This document shows positions 1 through 8,360 of a stretch of DNA of 64,000 nucleotides, piece after piece. The stretch covers positions 1-64,000 of the forward strand of contig NZ_JACYVI010000008.1 in NCBI RefSeq assembly GCF_014842265.1, read 5' to 3'. The DNA is from Pseudomonas sp. CFBP 13711 (GTDB lineage Bacteria > Pseudomonadota > Gammaproteobacteria > Pseudomonadales > Pseudomonadaceae). The notes beneath the pieces are model-generated. The model was not told the DNA's origin. It saw nothing but the letters and a program-made list of their open reading frames with translations, and ran no database searches. Position 1 is the stretch's first letter, and the number at the start of each line of letters is the position of its first letter. The position numbers and the translations under genes were made by a program.

Positions 1-19
1 TTCTGTATTTCTTGGTCAT
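1..19 (-). CDS. Start of a truncated reading frame, possibly an insertion-sequence transposase
   Basis: An ATG reads leftward out of the window from position 19 and encodes M-T-K-K-Y-R before the edge. A good ribosome binding site (GAGGAAC on the minus strand, about 22-29) precedes it, so a real start is likely. Short basic N-termini of this kind are common in small OrfA proteins of IS3-type elements, and the palindrome just upstream would fit an element end. Six codons cannot identify a family; the transposase idea is inference. Confidence 0.3.
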
Positions 20-26
20 GATCGTT

Positions 27-56
27 CCTCAATGGGTACAGTTTCCCCCATTGAGG
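27..56. repeat. Inverted repeat before the truncated reading frame
   Basis: Two perfect 10-base arms, CCTCAATGGG at 27-36 and CCCATTGAGG at 47-56, enclose a 10-base loop. The palindrome sits just upstream of the start codon at 19. It could be an operator or part of the terminal region of an insertion sequence whose body lies left of the window. No second end or target duplication can be seen here. Confidence 0.5.
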
Positions 57-80
57 TGTCCGGGGTCATTAGGCCAGCTC

Positions 81-478
81 AGATAGCGATCTTCCTGCTG
101 ACGACGTCATTGTGGGAGTGAGCTTGCTCACGAGTAGGCCCTTCCATCCGCTACATCTTCGGCGGCAGGACTGCCGCCTTCGTGAGCAAGCTCACTCCCA
201 CAAGTGCTGCGTTTCTGCCAGATAGCGATCTTCCTGCTGACGACGTCATTGTGGGAGCGAGCTTGCTCGCGAAGAGGCCCTTCCATCCGCTACATCTTCG
301 GCAGCAGGGATGCAGTCTTCGTGAGCAAGCTCACTCCCACAAGTGCTGCGTTTCTGCCAGATAGCGATCTTCCTGCTGACGACGTCATTGTGGGAGTGAG
401 CTTGCTCACGAATAGGCCCTTCCGCTACATCTTCGGCAGCAGGACTGCCGCCTTCGTGAGCAAGCTCACTCCCACAGG
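81..478. repeat. Three tandem REPIN units, period 139 bp
   Basis: Each unit begins with AGATAGCGATCTTCCTGCTG (81, 220 and 359). Each carries a REP (TGTGGGAGTGAGCTTGCTCA or the GCGAG variant) facing an inverted copy about 90 bases later, with pairs at 111-202, 250-341 and 389-476. Spacer and flanking sequence are nearly identical between units, so whole repeat-plus-flank blocks were duplicated. This is the known Pseudomonas REP doublet family, normally mobilised by a RAYT transposase encoded elsewhere. The stretch 1-538 holds no complete gene. Confidence 0.9.
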
Positions 479-538
479 TATCGAGTGCCCCTGCAACAGC
501 GCGGTGTTTGGCCGATAGCGATTCCGTGCAACCGCCTG

Positions 539-1672
539 CTAGCCTTTCTTCGGCAATTCCACGGTAAACGTCGTGCCGTCACCAACGTTCGACACAACCG
601 TGATGCCGCCGCCATGGGCGTTCACCACTTCTTTTACGATGAACAGTCCCAGGCCCAGGCTGGTGGACGGGTTGTGGATGCCGGCCTTTTCATTGGCCGA
701 GCGCACCAGCGGGTCGAAGATGCTGCCGATGGCTTCTTCCGCAATCGGCTCGCCGTCGTTGTGCACCGAGAGGCTCACGTGGTTTTCGCTGCCGGTGAGC
801 GTGACGGTGACCCGACGCGTCGCCGCGCCATGCTGCAAGGCGTTGCCAATCAGGTTCTGCAGCAACTGCGCGATGCGCGCCTGATCCCACTCGCCCCGGG
901 TCTCACCGGTGCTGGTGAACACTGCGTTGCAATCGGGCTGCCCCGCCGTGGCCGCGTCAATGGCTTCACGGCAGGCGAGGGTCATCTCCATCGGCTTGCG
1001 TTCGACCGGCAACGTGACGCCGAGACGGCTTCGAACGAACTCCAGCAAATCGCTGATCATCGTTCCCATCAACAGACTGCTGCTCTTGATGCGCTTGATA
1101 TACGCAAGATCGGCGTCCGTCAGCGCGGTTTTGCGCATCAGCACTTCGGACGACATGCCGATGGCCTGCAAGGGCGCGCGCAGGTCGTGGCCGAGAATGG
1201 CGAGAAAGATGTCACGGGAACGCGTCACGCGATCGGCGTAGGCGGCCGTCGACTCGGCCAGGGCTTCGTCGATGGCTTCGTTGAAGCGAATCATGTCAGT
1301 GAGGTGACTGGCCTGCGGCTCTTTCTGGCTTTCTGCCCAAAAGCGCACGACCGTGGCCCGAAGGTGACGGAATTCAGACGTCATCTGCACCAGATCAAAC
1401 CCGACGATATGCCGCAGCTCGCCATGACTGGAGGCGGCCTGGTCGAGTGTCGGGGTTTTGCCGATGTCTTCGCCCTGAGCCTTGGCGATGCGCTCGGCCT
1501 TGGTCTGGGCGGTGTTCATGTCACGCGCCGCCGCGAGAAGGATCGCCTCGGCGTGGTCGCGCAGCTCGACTGAACTCATCTGGGCGGCTGCGGGCGTCAG
1601 CGTGGCCGCAAACCGTTCCCACTCATCGACGATGCGATCCACATTCTGAACGATGAAGTCCGAAAGACGCAT
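539..1672 (-). CDS. Sensor histidine kinase with RsbRD-type N-terminus
   Basis: This 377-residue soluble two-component kinase has no transmembrane segment or signal peptide. Residues 1-145 are helical and resemble the RsbRD N-terminal sensor region. The phospho-acceptor box (ILGHDLRAPLQ, His162) follows, then an ATP-binding domain with an N box (QNLIGNALQHGA) and a G box (SLGLGLFIVKEV) near the C-terminus. All residues expected for autophosphorylation look present. No response regulator lies beside it, so its partner and signal are unknown. It is probably transcribed alone; the 270 bases beyond its start contain only a REP before ureC. Confidence 0.85.
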   Translation of the reverse strand: MRLSDFIVQNVDRIVDEWERFAATLTPAAAQMSSVELRDHAEAILLAAARDMNTAQTKAERIAKAQGEDIGKTPTLDQAASSHGELRHIVGFDLVQMTSEFRHLRATVVRFWAESQKEPQASHLTDMIRFNEAIDEALAESTAAYADRVTRSRDIFLAILGHDLRAPLQAIGMSSEVLMRKTALTDADLAYIKRIKSSSLLMGTMISDLLEFVRSRLGVTLPVERKPMEMTLACREAIDAATAGQPDCNAVFTSTGETRGEWDQARIAQLLQNLIGNALQHGAATRRVTVTLTGSENHVSLSVHNDGEPIAEEAIGSIFDPLVRSANEKAGIHNPSTSLGLGLFIVKEVVNAHGGGITVVSNVGDGTTFTVELPKKG

Positions 1673-1903
1673 GGGGGACTACCTTGCTGGCGGGGCGCTG
1701 AATGAGAGCGCGCATAGTACCGCCATGTTGTTGCAGGAAGCATCACGCATTTGCGTGCGCTTCCTCTTAGTGTTGGCTTGCCGTCCAGTTGAAGCGCTGT
1801 CAGGCAGCCAAAACAAGCCATGTAGGAGACCGGGGTCGCGCCCCACCGTGCTCACGAAGGCGGCATTTCAGCCACTGAAAGAGTGGGTGGATGCGCCGGC
1901 CCC

Positions 1904-1927
1904 TTCGCGAGCAAGCTCGCTCCCACA
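1904..1927. repeat. Single REP element downstream of ureC
   Basis: The sequence CTTCGCGAGCAAGCTCGCTC followed by CCAC is the minus-oriented form of the local REP. It lies 20 bases past the ureC stop, at the 3' end of the long urt-ure unit, where such palindromes commonly shield the transcript end. No inverted partner is seen nearby. Confidence 0.75.
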
Positions 1928-1945
1928 ACAAAGTGAGTTCTGCGC

Positions 1946-3646
1946 TTAGAACAGAAAATACCGCTGCGCCATCGGCAAGACCTCGGCCGGCTCGCACCAC
2001 AACAGCACGCCGTCGGCCTTGACCTGATACGTCTGCGGGTCCACGTCGATGTTCGGCAGGTAGTCGTTGTGGATGAGGTCGGCCTTGGTCACGCTGCGGC
2101 AGCCCTTCACCACGCCAATCTGTTTCTTCAGCCCCAGCTGCTCCGGAACGCCGGCATCAAAGGCCGCCTGGCTGATGAAGGTCAGGCTGCTGGCGTGGAG
2201 CGAGCTGCCGTAGCTGGCGAACATCGGGCGGTAGTGAACCGGCTGCGGGGTCGGGATCGAGGCGTTGGCGTCGCCCATCAGACTCGCGGCAATGGAGCCG
2301 CCCTTGAGGATGAGGGTCGGTTTCACGCCGAAGAAAGCCGGGCGCCAGAGCACCAGGTCCGCCCATTTGCCCACTTCCACCGAGCCCACCTCATGGCTGA
2401 TGCCGTGGGTGATCGCCGGGTTGATGGTGTATTTGGCGATGTAGCGTTTGGCGCGGAAGTTGTCATTTCCCTCGCCGTCACCGGGTAATGGCCCGCGCTG
2501 GCGTTTCATTTTGTCGGCGGTCTGCCAGGTGCGCATGATCACTTCGCCGACGCGGCCCATGGCCTGGCTGTCGGAGCTGAGCATCGAGAATGCGCCCAGA
2601 TCATGAAGAATGTCCTCGGCGGCAATGGTTTCGCGGCGGATGCGGCTCTCGGCGAACGCGACGTCTTCGGCGATGCTCGGGTCCAGGTGATGGCAGACCA
2701 TCAGCATGTCCAGGTGCTCGTCGATGGTGTTGCGGGTGAACGGCCGGGTCGGGTTGGTCGAGCTCGGCAGCACGTTAGGGAAGCCGCAGGCCTTGATGAT
2801 GTCCGGTGCGTGACCGCCGCCGGCGCCTTCCGTGTGGTAGGTGTGAATGGTGCGGTTCTTGAACGCCGCCAGGGTGGTTTCGACGAAGCCGGATTCGTTC
2901 AGGGTGTCGGTGTGGATCGCTACCTGCACGTCGTACTGATCAGCGACGCTCAGGCAGTTGTCGATGGCTGCTGGCGTGGTGCCCCAGTCTTCGTGCAGCT
3001 TGAGGCCGATGGCGCCGGCCTTGACCTGCTCGATCAGCGGCTCGGGCAGGCTGACGTTGCCTTTGCCGGTGAAGCCGATGTTCATGGGGAACGCTTCGGC
3101 GGCCTGCAGCATGCGCATCATGTGCCACTTGCCGGGCGTGACCGTGGTCGCGTTGGTGCCCGTCGCCGGGCCAGTGCCGCCGCCGATCATGGTGGTGACG
3201 CCGCTCATCAGCGCTTCTTCAATCTGCTGCGGGCAGATGAAATGGATGTGGGTGTCGACGCCGCCGGCGGTGAGGATCATGCCTTCGCCTGCAATCACTT
3301 CGGTCGCCGCGCCGATGGCGATGGTCACGCCGGGCTGGATGTCCGGGTTGCCGGCCTTGCCGATGGCAGCGATGCGCCCGTCCTTGAGACCGACGTCGGC
3401 TTTGACGATGCCCCAGTGATCGACGATCAGTGCGTTGGTGATCAGCGTGTCGACGACTTCGGCAGCCACGCCCTGGCCCTGGCCCATGCCGTCACGAATG
3501 ACCTTGCCACCGCCGAACTTCACTTCCTCGCCATAGACCGTGAAGTCCTGCTCGACCTCGATCCACAGCTCGGTGTCGGCCAGACGCACACGGTCGCCGA
3601 CAGTGGGGCCGAACATGTCGGCGTAGGCTTGTCGGCTGATCTTCAT
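1946..3646 (-). CDS. ureC: Urease alpha subunit (catalytic)
   Basis: UreC carries the dinickel site that hydrolyses urea to ammonia and carbamate in the cytosol; at 566 residues it has the normal full length. Visible ligands are His133 and His135 in THIHFICP, the lysine to be carbamylated in GLKLHEDWG (Lys216, with His218), His245 in AIHTDTLNESG and the active-site flap MVCHHLDP. The start MKISRQAYADMFGPTVGDRV is the usual one. It is the last gene of the urea unit, 141 bases after ureB with a repeat in the gap. UreC needs UreD plus UreE, F and G for nickel insertion; only ureD is in this window. Confidence 0.98.
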   Translation of the reverse strand: MKISRQAYADMFGPTVGDRVRLADTELWIEVEQDFTVYGEEVKFGGGKVIRDGMGQGQGVAAEVVDTLITNALIVDHWGIVKADVGLKDGRIAAIGKAGNPDIQPGVTIAIGAATEVIAGEGMILTAGGVDTHIHFICPQQIEEALMSGVTTMIGGGTGPATGTNATTVTPGKWHMMRMLQAAEAFPMNIGFTGKGNVSLPEPLIEQVKAGAIGLKLHEDWGTTPAAIDNCLSVADQYDVQVAIHTDTLNESGFVETTLAAFKNRTIHTYHTEGAGGGHAPDIIKACGFPNVLPSSTNPTRPFTRNTIDEHLDMLMVCHHLDPSIAEDVAFAESRIRRETIAAEDILHDLGAFSMLSSDSQAMGRVGEVIMRTWQTADKMKRQRGPLPGDGEGNDNFRAKRYIAKYTINPAITHGISHEVGSVEVGKWADLVLWRPAFFGVKPTLILKGGSIAASLMGDANASIPTPQPVHYRPMFASYGSSLHASSLTFISQAAFDAGVPEQLGLKKQIGVVKGCRSVTKADLIHNDYLPNIDVDPQTYQVKADGVLLWCEPAEVLPMAQRYFLF

Positions 3647-3663
3647 ACTTCGTTCCTCGAATC

Positions 3664-3764
3664 AAAGCGGCAAGCCTCAAGCGGCAAGCTGCGAGTAAAA
3701 GCGAATGTTGTGTACGCCGCGGACTGCTGTGCTTGGCGCTTGTAGCTTGGCGCTTGCAGCTTGA
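3664..3764. repeat. Inverted repeat (AAGCGGCAAGC family) between ureB and ureC
   Basis: A left arm at 3665-3691 (AAGCGGCAAGCCTCAAGCGG...) and a right arm at 3731-3763 (GCTTGTAGCTTGGCGCTTGC...) are inverted, and each contains the motif twice. The family differs from the GTGGGAGCGAG REPs elsewhere in the window. It fills almost the whole gap between two subunits of the same enzyme, so the transcript would carry a large stem-loop there. Confidence 0.75.
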
Positions 3765-3787
3765 CCTGGCTGGAAAGTGAACGCGTT

Positions 3788-4093
3788 TTACAGTTCACCC
3801 ATAACTCTTCCGGCAAACCCGAAAACCCGCCTCAACCCGGCCAGGTCCACCAACTCCACTTCCCGCGCCTGCCCTGGCTCGAAGCGCACGGCGGTGCCGG
3901 CCGGGATGTTCAGGCGCATGCCCCGGCTGGCGGCGCGGTCGAAGGTCAGGGCGTCGTTGGTCTCGAAAAAATGAAAGTGCGAGCCGACCTGAATCGGCCG
4001 GTCGCCGCTATTGGCGACGCTGAGGGTGATGGTGCGGCGACCGGCGTTGAGCTCGATGTCGCCGGGCTGGATCTGGTACTCACCAGGGATCAT
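3788..4093 (-). CDS. ureB: Urease beta subunit
   Basis: This 101-residue structural subunit packs between UreA and UreC. The N-terminus MIPGEYQIQPGDIELNAGR and the core GSHFHFFETNDALTFDRAAS are typical of the family, and the length is normal. Its ATG overlaps the stop of the preceding GNAT reading frame by four bases (ATGA), which suggests translational coupling to a gene that is now frameshifted. UreA and UreB are separate here, as in most Pseudomonas. Confidence 0.97.
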   Translation of the reverse strand: MIPGEYQIQPGDIELNAGRRTITLSVANSGDRPIQVGSHFHFFETNDALTFDRAASRGMRLNIPAGTAVRFEPGQAREVELVDLAGLRRVFGFAGRVMGEL

Positions 4094-4628
4094 GCGCTCT
4101 TCCTCGACAGTAACTTGTAGTAAATGGCCGTGGCCTTGTATTCGCCGTCAGGGTTGCAGGCGTAGTCCGGCAGCAACCCCGACAGCTCGTAACCCAGCGC
4201 GCGATAGAAATCTTCAGCATCGGAACCTGCCAGCGTGTCCAGAAACAACAGCCCGCGCTGATGCTGCTGCGCGGCCTGTTCCACGGCGGTCATCAATTGA
4301 GTTGCCAGCCCGCGCCGACGCGCCTGACTGAGCACCAGCAATTTCTGCACCTCGGCGCGGTTCAGGCCGTTGGCCTTCTGGCACAGCGCCAATTGCACCG
4401 TCGCCAGCACCTGGTCTTCTTCTGCCACCACCCACAGAGCAGCACGTTGCCCTCCCTTACCTCGGCTTTGACGCCGTCCCACCAGTCGGCAGCCTCCTCG
4501 GCGCCTAGATCCGCCATGAACCCGACCGACGCGCCGTCTTGCACGGCGTCGAGCAATAGCGCCACCAGGCCCGGGCGGTAGTGGGCAAAACTTTCTGGCG
4601 TGACGCGGCGTAAGTGGGCGGCATTCAT
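4090..4628 (-). pseudogene. GNAT acetyltransferase, split by a frameshift
   Basis: Two overlapping frames together make one GNAT-fold acetyltransferase of about 177 residues. The upstream part (from 4628) reads MNAAHLRRVTPESFAHYRPG up to REGNVLL. The downstream part (ending 4090) continues with WVVAEEDQVLATVQLALCQ, the acetyl-CoA loop QARRRGLATQLM and FLDTLAGSDAEDFYRALGY. The switch falls near 4431-4437, where the order of G and T bases suggests one lost base. The two halves fit together without missing sequence, so the break is recent or an assembly error. It lies between the two acetyltransferase/urease genes of the unit and overlaps ureB by four bases. The substrate is unknown. Confidence 0.8.
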
Positions 4629-4654
4629 GGACGAAATCCTTTCAGAATGAACAT

Positions 4655-5206
4655 TCAGGCGACAGGCTTGATGCCGGGCGCTTGCAAGGGTGGAGCAGAG
4701 GCGCCGGGCGACAGGTCCAGCTGCATGAAGGTCAGGTCCAGCCAGCGGCCGAACTTGGTGCCGACCTGGGGCATCTGCCCGGTGGTGATGAAACCCTCGC
4801 GCGCGTGCAGGTGAATCGACGCCGCGTTTCCGCTTTCGATAGCCGCGACCATCATGTGCTTGTCGCAGGCGCGGGCCCGTTCGATCAGCGCTTTCATGAG
4901 CAGCGGACCCAGGCCGTTGCCCCGTTGATCGGTACGCACGTAAACCGAGTGCTCGACGGTGTGGCGAAAGCCTTCGAATGGCCGCCAGTCGCCGAACGAC
5001 GAATAGCCCAGCACCTGATCGTCGGCGTCGACCGCCACCAGAATCGGGTATGCCTGGGCCTGGCGCGCGGCGAACCAGGCTTCGCGGTTGGCGAGATCCA
5101 CCGGCTGCTCGTTCCAGATCGCCGTGGTGTTGAGCACGGCGTCGTTGTAGATGGCCAGCACGGCCGGCATGTCCGTCAGCAGTGCGTCACGAATCGAATA
5201 GGTCAT
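4655..5206 (-). CDS. Phosphinothricin/methionine-sulfoximine-type N-acetyltransferase
   Basis: A GNAT protein of 183 residues close to P. aeruginosa PA4866, which acetylates methionine sulfoximine and methionine sulfone (established knowledge for the homologue). Visible features are AIYNDAVLNTTAIW in the N-terminal arm, the acetyl-CoA loop RTDQRGNGLGPLLM, AAIESGNAASI and the C-terminal QVGTKFGRWLDLTFMQ. I place the start at the ATG at 5206 (MTYSIRDALL) because homologues begin there; earlier in-frame starts at 5248 and 5275 would add a tail not seen in the family. The gene always seems to sit within the Pseudomonas urease operon between ureA and ureB; a role in protecting glutamine synthetase from analogues would suit nitrogen metabolism. 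Confidence 0.88.
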   Translation of the reverse strand: MTYSIRDALLTDMPAVLAIYNDAVLNTTAIWNEQPVDLANREAWFAARQAQAYPILVAVDADDQVLGYSSFGDWRPFEGFRHTVEHSVYVRTDQRGNGLGPLLMKALIERARACDKHMMVAAIESGNAASIHLHAREGFITTGQMPQVGTKFGRWLDLTFMQLDLSPGASAPPLQAPGIKPVA

Positions 5207-5267
5207 GTTCGTTTCCACGGGTTCCTGTGTGGCTGTTTCAGTGGGCATCTCAGCGTCGATGCGCCGC

Positions 5268-5570
5268 TCAGGCAATCGGTTGATGCACGGTGACCAGCTT
5301 GGTGCCGTCCGGAAAGGTGGCCTCGACCTGAATTTCCGGGATCATTTCCGGGATGCCCTCCATCACCTGTTCACGGGTCAACAGAGTGGTCCCGTAGTGC
5401 ATGAGGTCGGCAACGGTCTGGCCGTCCCGCGCACCTTCCAGCAGGGCGGCGGAGATGAAGGCCATCGCTTCCGGGTAATTGAGCTTCACACCGCGTGCCA
5501 GCCGCCGCTCGGCCACCAGGCCTGCGGTGAAGATCAACATCTTGTCTTTTTCGCGTGGTGTCAGGTCCAT
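5268..5570 (-). CDS. ureA: Urease gamma subunit
   Basis: This 100-residue structural subunit begins MDLTPREKDKMLIFTAG and ends with the usual GTKLVTVHQPIA. Length and sequence are normal for a stand-alone UreA. The next gene starts 61 bases on. A degenerate REP pair occupies the 200-base gap back to ureD. Confidence 0.97.
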   Translation of the reverse strand: MDLTPREKDKMLIFTAGLVAERRLARGVKLNYPEAMAFISAALLEGARDGQTVADLMHYGTTLLTREQVMEGIPEMIPEIQVEATFPDGTKLVTVHQPIA

Positions 5571-5619
5571 GGATTTTGTCCGTCTTAAATAACTGAATAA
5601 GTCAGCGCTGCAATGTATC

Positions 5620-5723
5620 TGTAGGAGTGAGCTTGCTCGCGATTGCGGTGTGTCAGAGACATGTTCCTATCTGACGGATCGCAATCGTCCGGATGCGGCC
5701 CAGACCAAACTCACTGCTACAGG
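5620..5723. repeat. Degenerate REPIN between ureD and ureA
   Basis: A clear REP (CTGTAGGAGTGAGCTTGCTC at about 5619-5638) is paired with a worn inverted arm ending CTCACTGCTACAG near 5722. The central part contains a small imperfect palindrome around GATTGCG/CGCAATC. The element fills the gap inside the urease unit. Confidence 0.65.
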
Positions 5724-5767
5724 ATGTCTATGCGTGCCCCGAGGGAGCGGGTCGGGCAACGCGTCCA

Positions 5768-6613
5768 TCAAGTGCTCCAGATCCTCGGCGCTACCGCTTC
5801 CCGGCCCAACAAGGCAGGGCGCAGCAGCTTCCATAATGCAATCAGCCAGGCCCGAGCATGCAGGGCTTCGTCTGCCAGGCAACGGGCGATGATCAGCCCG
5901 GGCAGCTGGCTCAGGTCGCCGCGCACGGGTGAATGTTCGGCCAGCTCGCGGCAGCGCTCCATCAACTCAGCGTCGATTTCCCCGGTCACGATCAGCGTTG
6001 CGAACACCGGTTTGCCGCCCAGGCCGATCGGCGAATCCAGCAAGCCGTCATTGCCGACAATGCGCTGGCGCTCGTGCCACAACAGCTGGCCATCGCGCCG
6101 AATATCCAGATGTGCCTGAAAGTGGCCGTGATCGAAGCGCTCGCCACTGGCCGGTCGGCCCAGCGCAACCACATCCCAATAAAACAGCCGGGCGTCGCCT
6201 TCAAGGTCGATCCGCGTGGTCAATTCAGCCTTGGCCTCGCTGAACACGATGCTCTCTTGCGGCAGCCATTCCAGCGTGCCCCCTGCCGCGACTTTGATGT
6301 CCAGTTGTTGATAAGCCGGACCCGCCGCGCGGTACCACTTCGCTGCGCCGGGGCTGGTCAATTGCGCCCAGGCGTTGGCACCGACGCTGGCGCTGATGTC
6401 CAGCCGGTCGCCGCCGGCAATGCCGCCCGGCGGGTGAACGATGATGTGCTGGCAGACCTGCGGGCCTTCTGCGTACAGATGCTTTTGCACCCGCAACGGA
6501 CCTTTATGGCGTCGCTGGGTCGGGCGCGTGCTGTCGCCGAAACGCCCATACGCCAGCTCCAGCTCGGCATGCCAGCTGGGGGTGAACAGGGCGGTGTGGG
6601 CAGGAAGATTCAT
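5768..6613 (-). CDS. ureD: Urease accessory protein UreD
   Basis: UreD (281 residues) binds apo-urease and, with UreF and UreG, forms the nickel-activation complex. The conserved signature QHIIVHPPGGIAGGDRLDI and the following QLTSPGAAKWYR region are visible, as is WLPQESIVF. It follows urtE by about 50 bases, so importer and enzyme genes are probably co-transcribed. UreE, UreF and UreG must be encoded elsewhere, as in other Pseudomonas where they form a separate cluster. Confidence 0.95.
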   Translation of the reverse strand: MNLPAHTALFTPSWHAELELAYGRFGDSTRPTQRRHKGPLRVQKHLYAEGPQVCQHIIVHPPGGIAGGDRLDISASVGANAWAQLTSPGAAKWYRAAGPAYQQLDIKVAAGGTLEWLPQESIVFSEAKAELTTRIDLEGDARLFYWDVVALGRPASGERFDHGHFQAHLDIRRDGQLLWHERQRIVGNDGLLDSPIGLGGKPVFATLIVTGEIDAELMERCRELAEHSPVRGDLSQLPGLIIARCLADEALHARAWLIALWKLLRPALLGREAVAPRIWST

Positions 6614-6662
6614 AAGTCGATTATCGTGTTATCGAAGGACCGTACCTTAGCTGATCGGCGCA

Positions 6663-7361
6663 TCAAATGGTGACTAGGCCCCGAACGCCTTCGGCCTCCA
6701 TGTGTTCGCCGCGGCCCTGCTGGACGATCTCGCCGCGGGACATGACGATGTACTGATCCGCCAGTTCGGCGGCAAAGTCGTAAAACTGCTCGACCAATAG
6801 AATCGCCATGTCACCACGCGCCGCGAGCTTTTTGATCACCGCGCCGATTTCCTTGATGACCGAGGGCTGAATGCCTTCGGTGGGCTCGTCGAGAATCAGC
6901 AGGCGAGGGCGACTGGCCAGGGCGCGACCGATCGCCAGTTGCTGTTGCTGACCGCCGGACAGGTCACCACCACGCCGGTGCTTCATCTGCAGCAGCACCG
7001 GGAACAGCTCGTAAATGAACGGCGGGACTTCCTTGGCCTCTGAGCCCGGGAAGCGCGACAGGCCCATCAGCAGGTTTTCCTCAACGGTCAGTCGGCCGAA
7101 AATCTCCCGGCCCTGGGGCACGTAGGCGATCCCGGCATGCACGCGCTGGTGGGGCTTGAAGCCGGTGATCGGCTTGCCTTCCCACTGCACCACGCCCTCT
7201 TTGGCGGGCAGCAGCCCCATCAGCACTTTCAACAACGTGGTCTTGCCCACGCCGTTGCGACCGAGCAGGCACGTGACCTCGCCAATTTTTACGTCAAACG
7301 ACAGGCCTCGGAGGATGTGGCTGCCGCCGTAGTACTGGTGGAGCTTTTCGACTTGGAGCAT
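6663..7361 (-). CDS. urtE: Urea ABC transporter ATP-binding protein UrtE
   Basis: This 232-residue ATPase is of the branched-chain amino acid importer class (LivF-like). It shows Walker A GRNGVGKTT, the signature LSGGQQQQLAIGRAL and Walker B RLLILDEPTEGIQP. I choose the ATG at 7361 (MLQVEKLHQYYGG) because family members begin there; the 40 extra codons further up are encoded by a repeat element. It pairs with UrtD to power urea uptake through UrtB and UrtC. Confidence 0.95.
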   Translation of the reverse strand: MLQVEKLHQYYGGSHILRGLSFDVKIGEVTCLLGRNGVGKTTLLKVLMGLLPAKEGVVQWEGKPITGFKPHQRVHAGIAYVPQGREIFGRLTVEENLLMGLSRFPGSEAKEVPPFIYELFPVLLQMKHRRGGDLSGGQQQQLAIGRALASRPRLLILDEPTEGIQPSVIKEIGAVIKKLAARGDMAILLVEQFYDFAAELADQYIVMSRGEIVQQGRGEHMEAEGVRGLVTI

Positions 7362-7384
7362 GGCCAGTTTCTCAAGAAATCCTA

Positions 7385-7492
7385 TGATCGTTCCCACGCT
7401 CTGCGTGGGAACGCCGCATCGGGCGCTCTGCGTCTGCTTCATGACGCGGAGCGTCACCGGATGCATTCCCACGCGGAGCAAGGGAACGATCA
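7385..7492. repeat. Large palindromic repeat of the CGTTCCCACGC family
   Basis: A 108-base inverted repeat opens with TGATCGTTCCCACGCTCTGC and closes with GGAGCAAGGGAACGATCA. Internal arms GCGCTCTGCGTC / GACGCGGAGCGTC add a second stem. A worn relative of the family lies at about 59383-59520. The element separates urtD from urtE inside the operon. Confidence 0.8.
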
Positions 7493-7505
7493 GCAGATCG
7501 GAGGT

Positions 7506-8360
7506 TTACCGCCCCAGATACACCTCAATCACCCGCTCATCCGCCTGCACGTCTTCCAGCGATCCTTCCGCCAGCACGCTGCCCTGGTGCAGCACGGTGA
7601 CGTGGTCGGCGATGGTGCCGACGAAGCCCATGTCATGCTCGACCACCATCAGCGAGTGCTTGCCGGCCAGGCTCTTGAACAGCTCGGCGGTGAATTCGGT
7701 TTCGGCGTCGGTCATGCCAGCGACGGGCTCATCGAGCAGCAGCAATTGCGGATCCTGGACCAGTAACATGCCGATCTCCAGAAACTGTTTCTGGCCGTGG
7801 GACAACAGCCCGGCGGGCCGTGACATCGACGCGGTCAGGCGAATGGTTTCCAGCACCTCGTCGATGCGGTCGCGCTGTTCGCCGTTGAGCTTGGCCCGCA
7901 GGCTGGCCCACACCGATTTGTCGGTCTTCTGCGCCAGCTCCAGGTTTTCGAACACGCTCAGCGCTTCGAACACCGTGGGTTTCTGAAACTTGCGCCCGAT
8001 CCCGGCCTGGGCGATCTGCACTTCGCTCATCTTGGTCAGATCAAGGGTTTCGCCGAACCAGGCCTTGCCGTGACTGGGGCGGGTCTTGCCGGTTATCACG
8101 TCCATCAGCGTGGTCTTGCCCGCACCGTTGGGGCCGATGATGCAGCGCAGCTCGCCAACGCGGATGTACAGATTCAGATCATTGAGAGCCTTGAACCCGT
8201 CGAAGCTGACGCTGATGTCTTCCAGCGTCAGGATCGTGCCGTGCAGGGTGTTCAGCCCCTTGCCGGCAACCTGCCCGAGACCGATGGCGTCGCGGCTGGT
8301 ACCGGCATCGCTGTTCGGGTCGAGCACCGGATCGAATGCGGGCGTCGGAGTGCTTTTCAT
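7506..8360 (-). CDS. urtD: Urea ABC transporter ATP-binding protein UrtD
   Basis: This 284-residue LivG-like ATPase has Walker A GPNGAGKTTLMDV, signature LLSHGQKQFLEIGM and Walker B LLLLDEPVAGMTDAE. The N-terminal 35 residues before LTLEDISVSF form a low-complexity extension seen in UrtD proteins. Its start overlaps the urtC stop by four bases, so the two are translationally coupled. Confidence 0.95.
   Translation of the reverse strand: MKSTPTPAFDPVLDPNSDAGTSRDAIGLGQVAGKGLNTLHGTILTLEDISVSFDGFKALNDLNLYIRVGELRCIIGPNGAGKTTLMDVITGKTRPSHGKAWFGETLDLTKMSEVQIAQAGIGRKFQKPTVFEALSVFENLELAQKTDKSVWASLRAKLNGEQRDRIDEVLETIRLTASMSRPAGLLSHGQKQFLEIGMLLVQDPQLLLLDEPVAGMTDAETEFTAELFKSLAGKHSLMVVEHDMGFVGTIADHVTVLHQGSVLAEGSLEDVQADERVIEVYLGR

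Noticed and set aside
81..478. Possible CRISPR array (regularly spaced repeats)
   Set aside because: Repeats are inverted REP pairs, the intervening sequences are themselves nearly identical, and no cas gene is present. The same applies to 62380-62790.
2603..3745. Plus-strand open frame of 380 codons opposite ureC
   Set aside because: Shadow of ureC; no domain or ribosome binding site.
7362..7481. Forty-codon N-terminal extension of urtE
   Set aside because: The extension is translated repeat-element sequence; family members start at the ATG at 7361.
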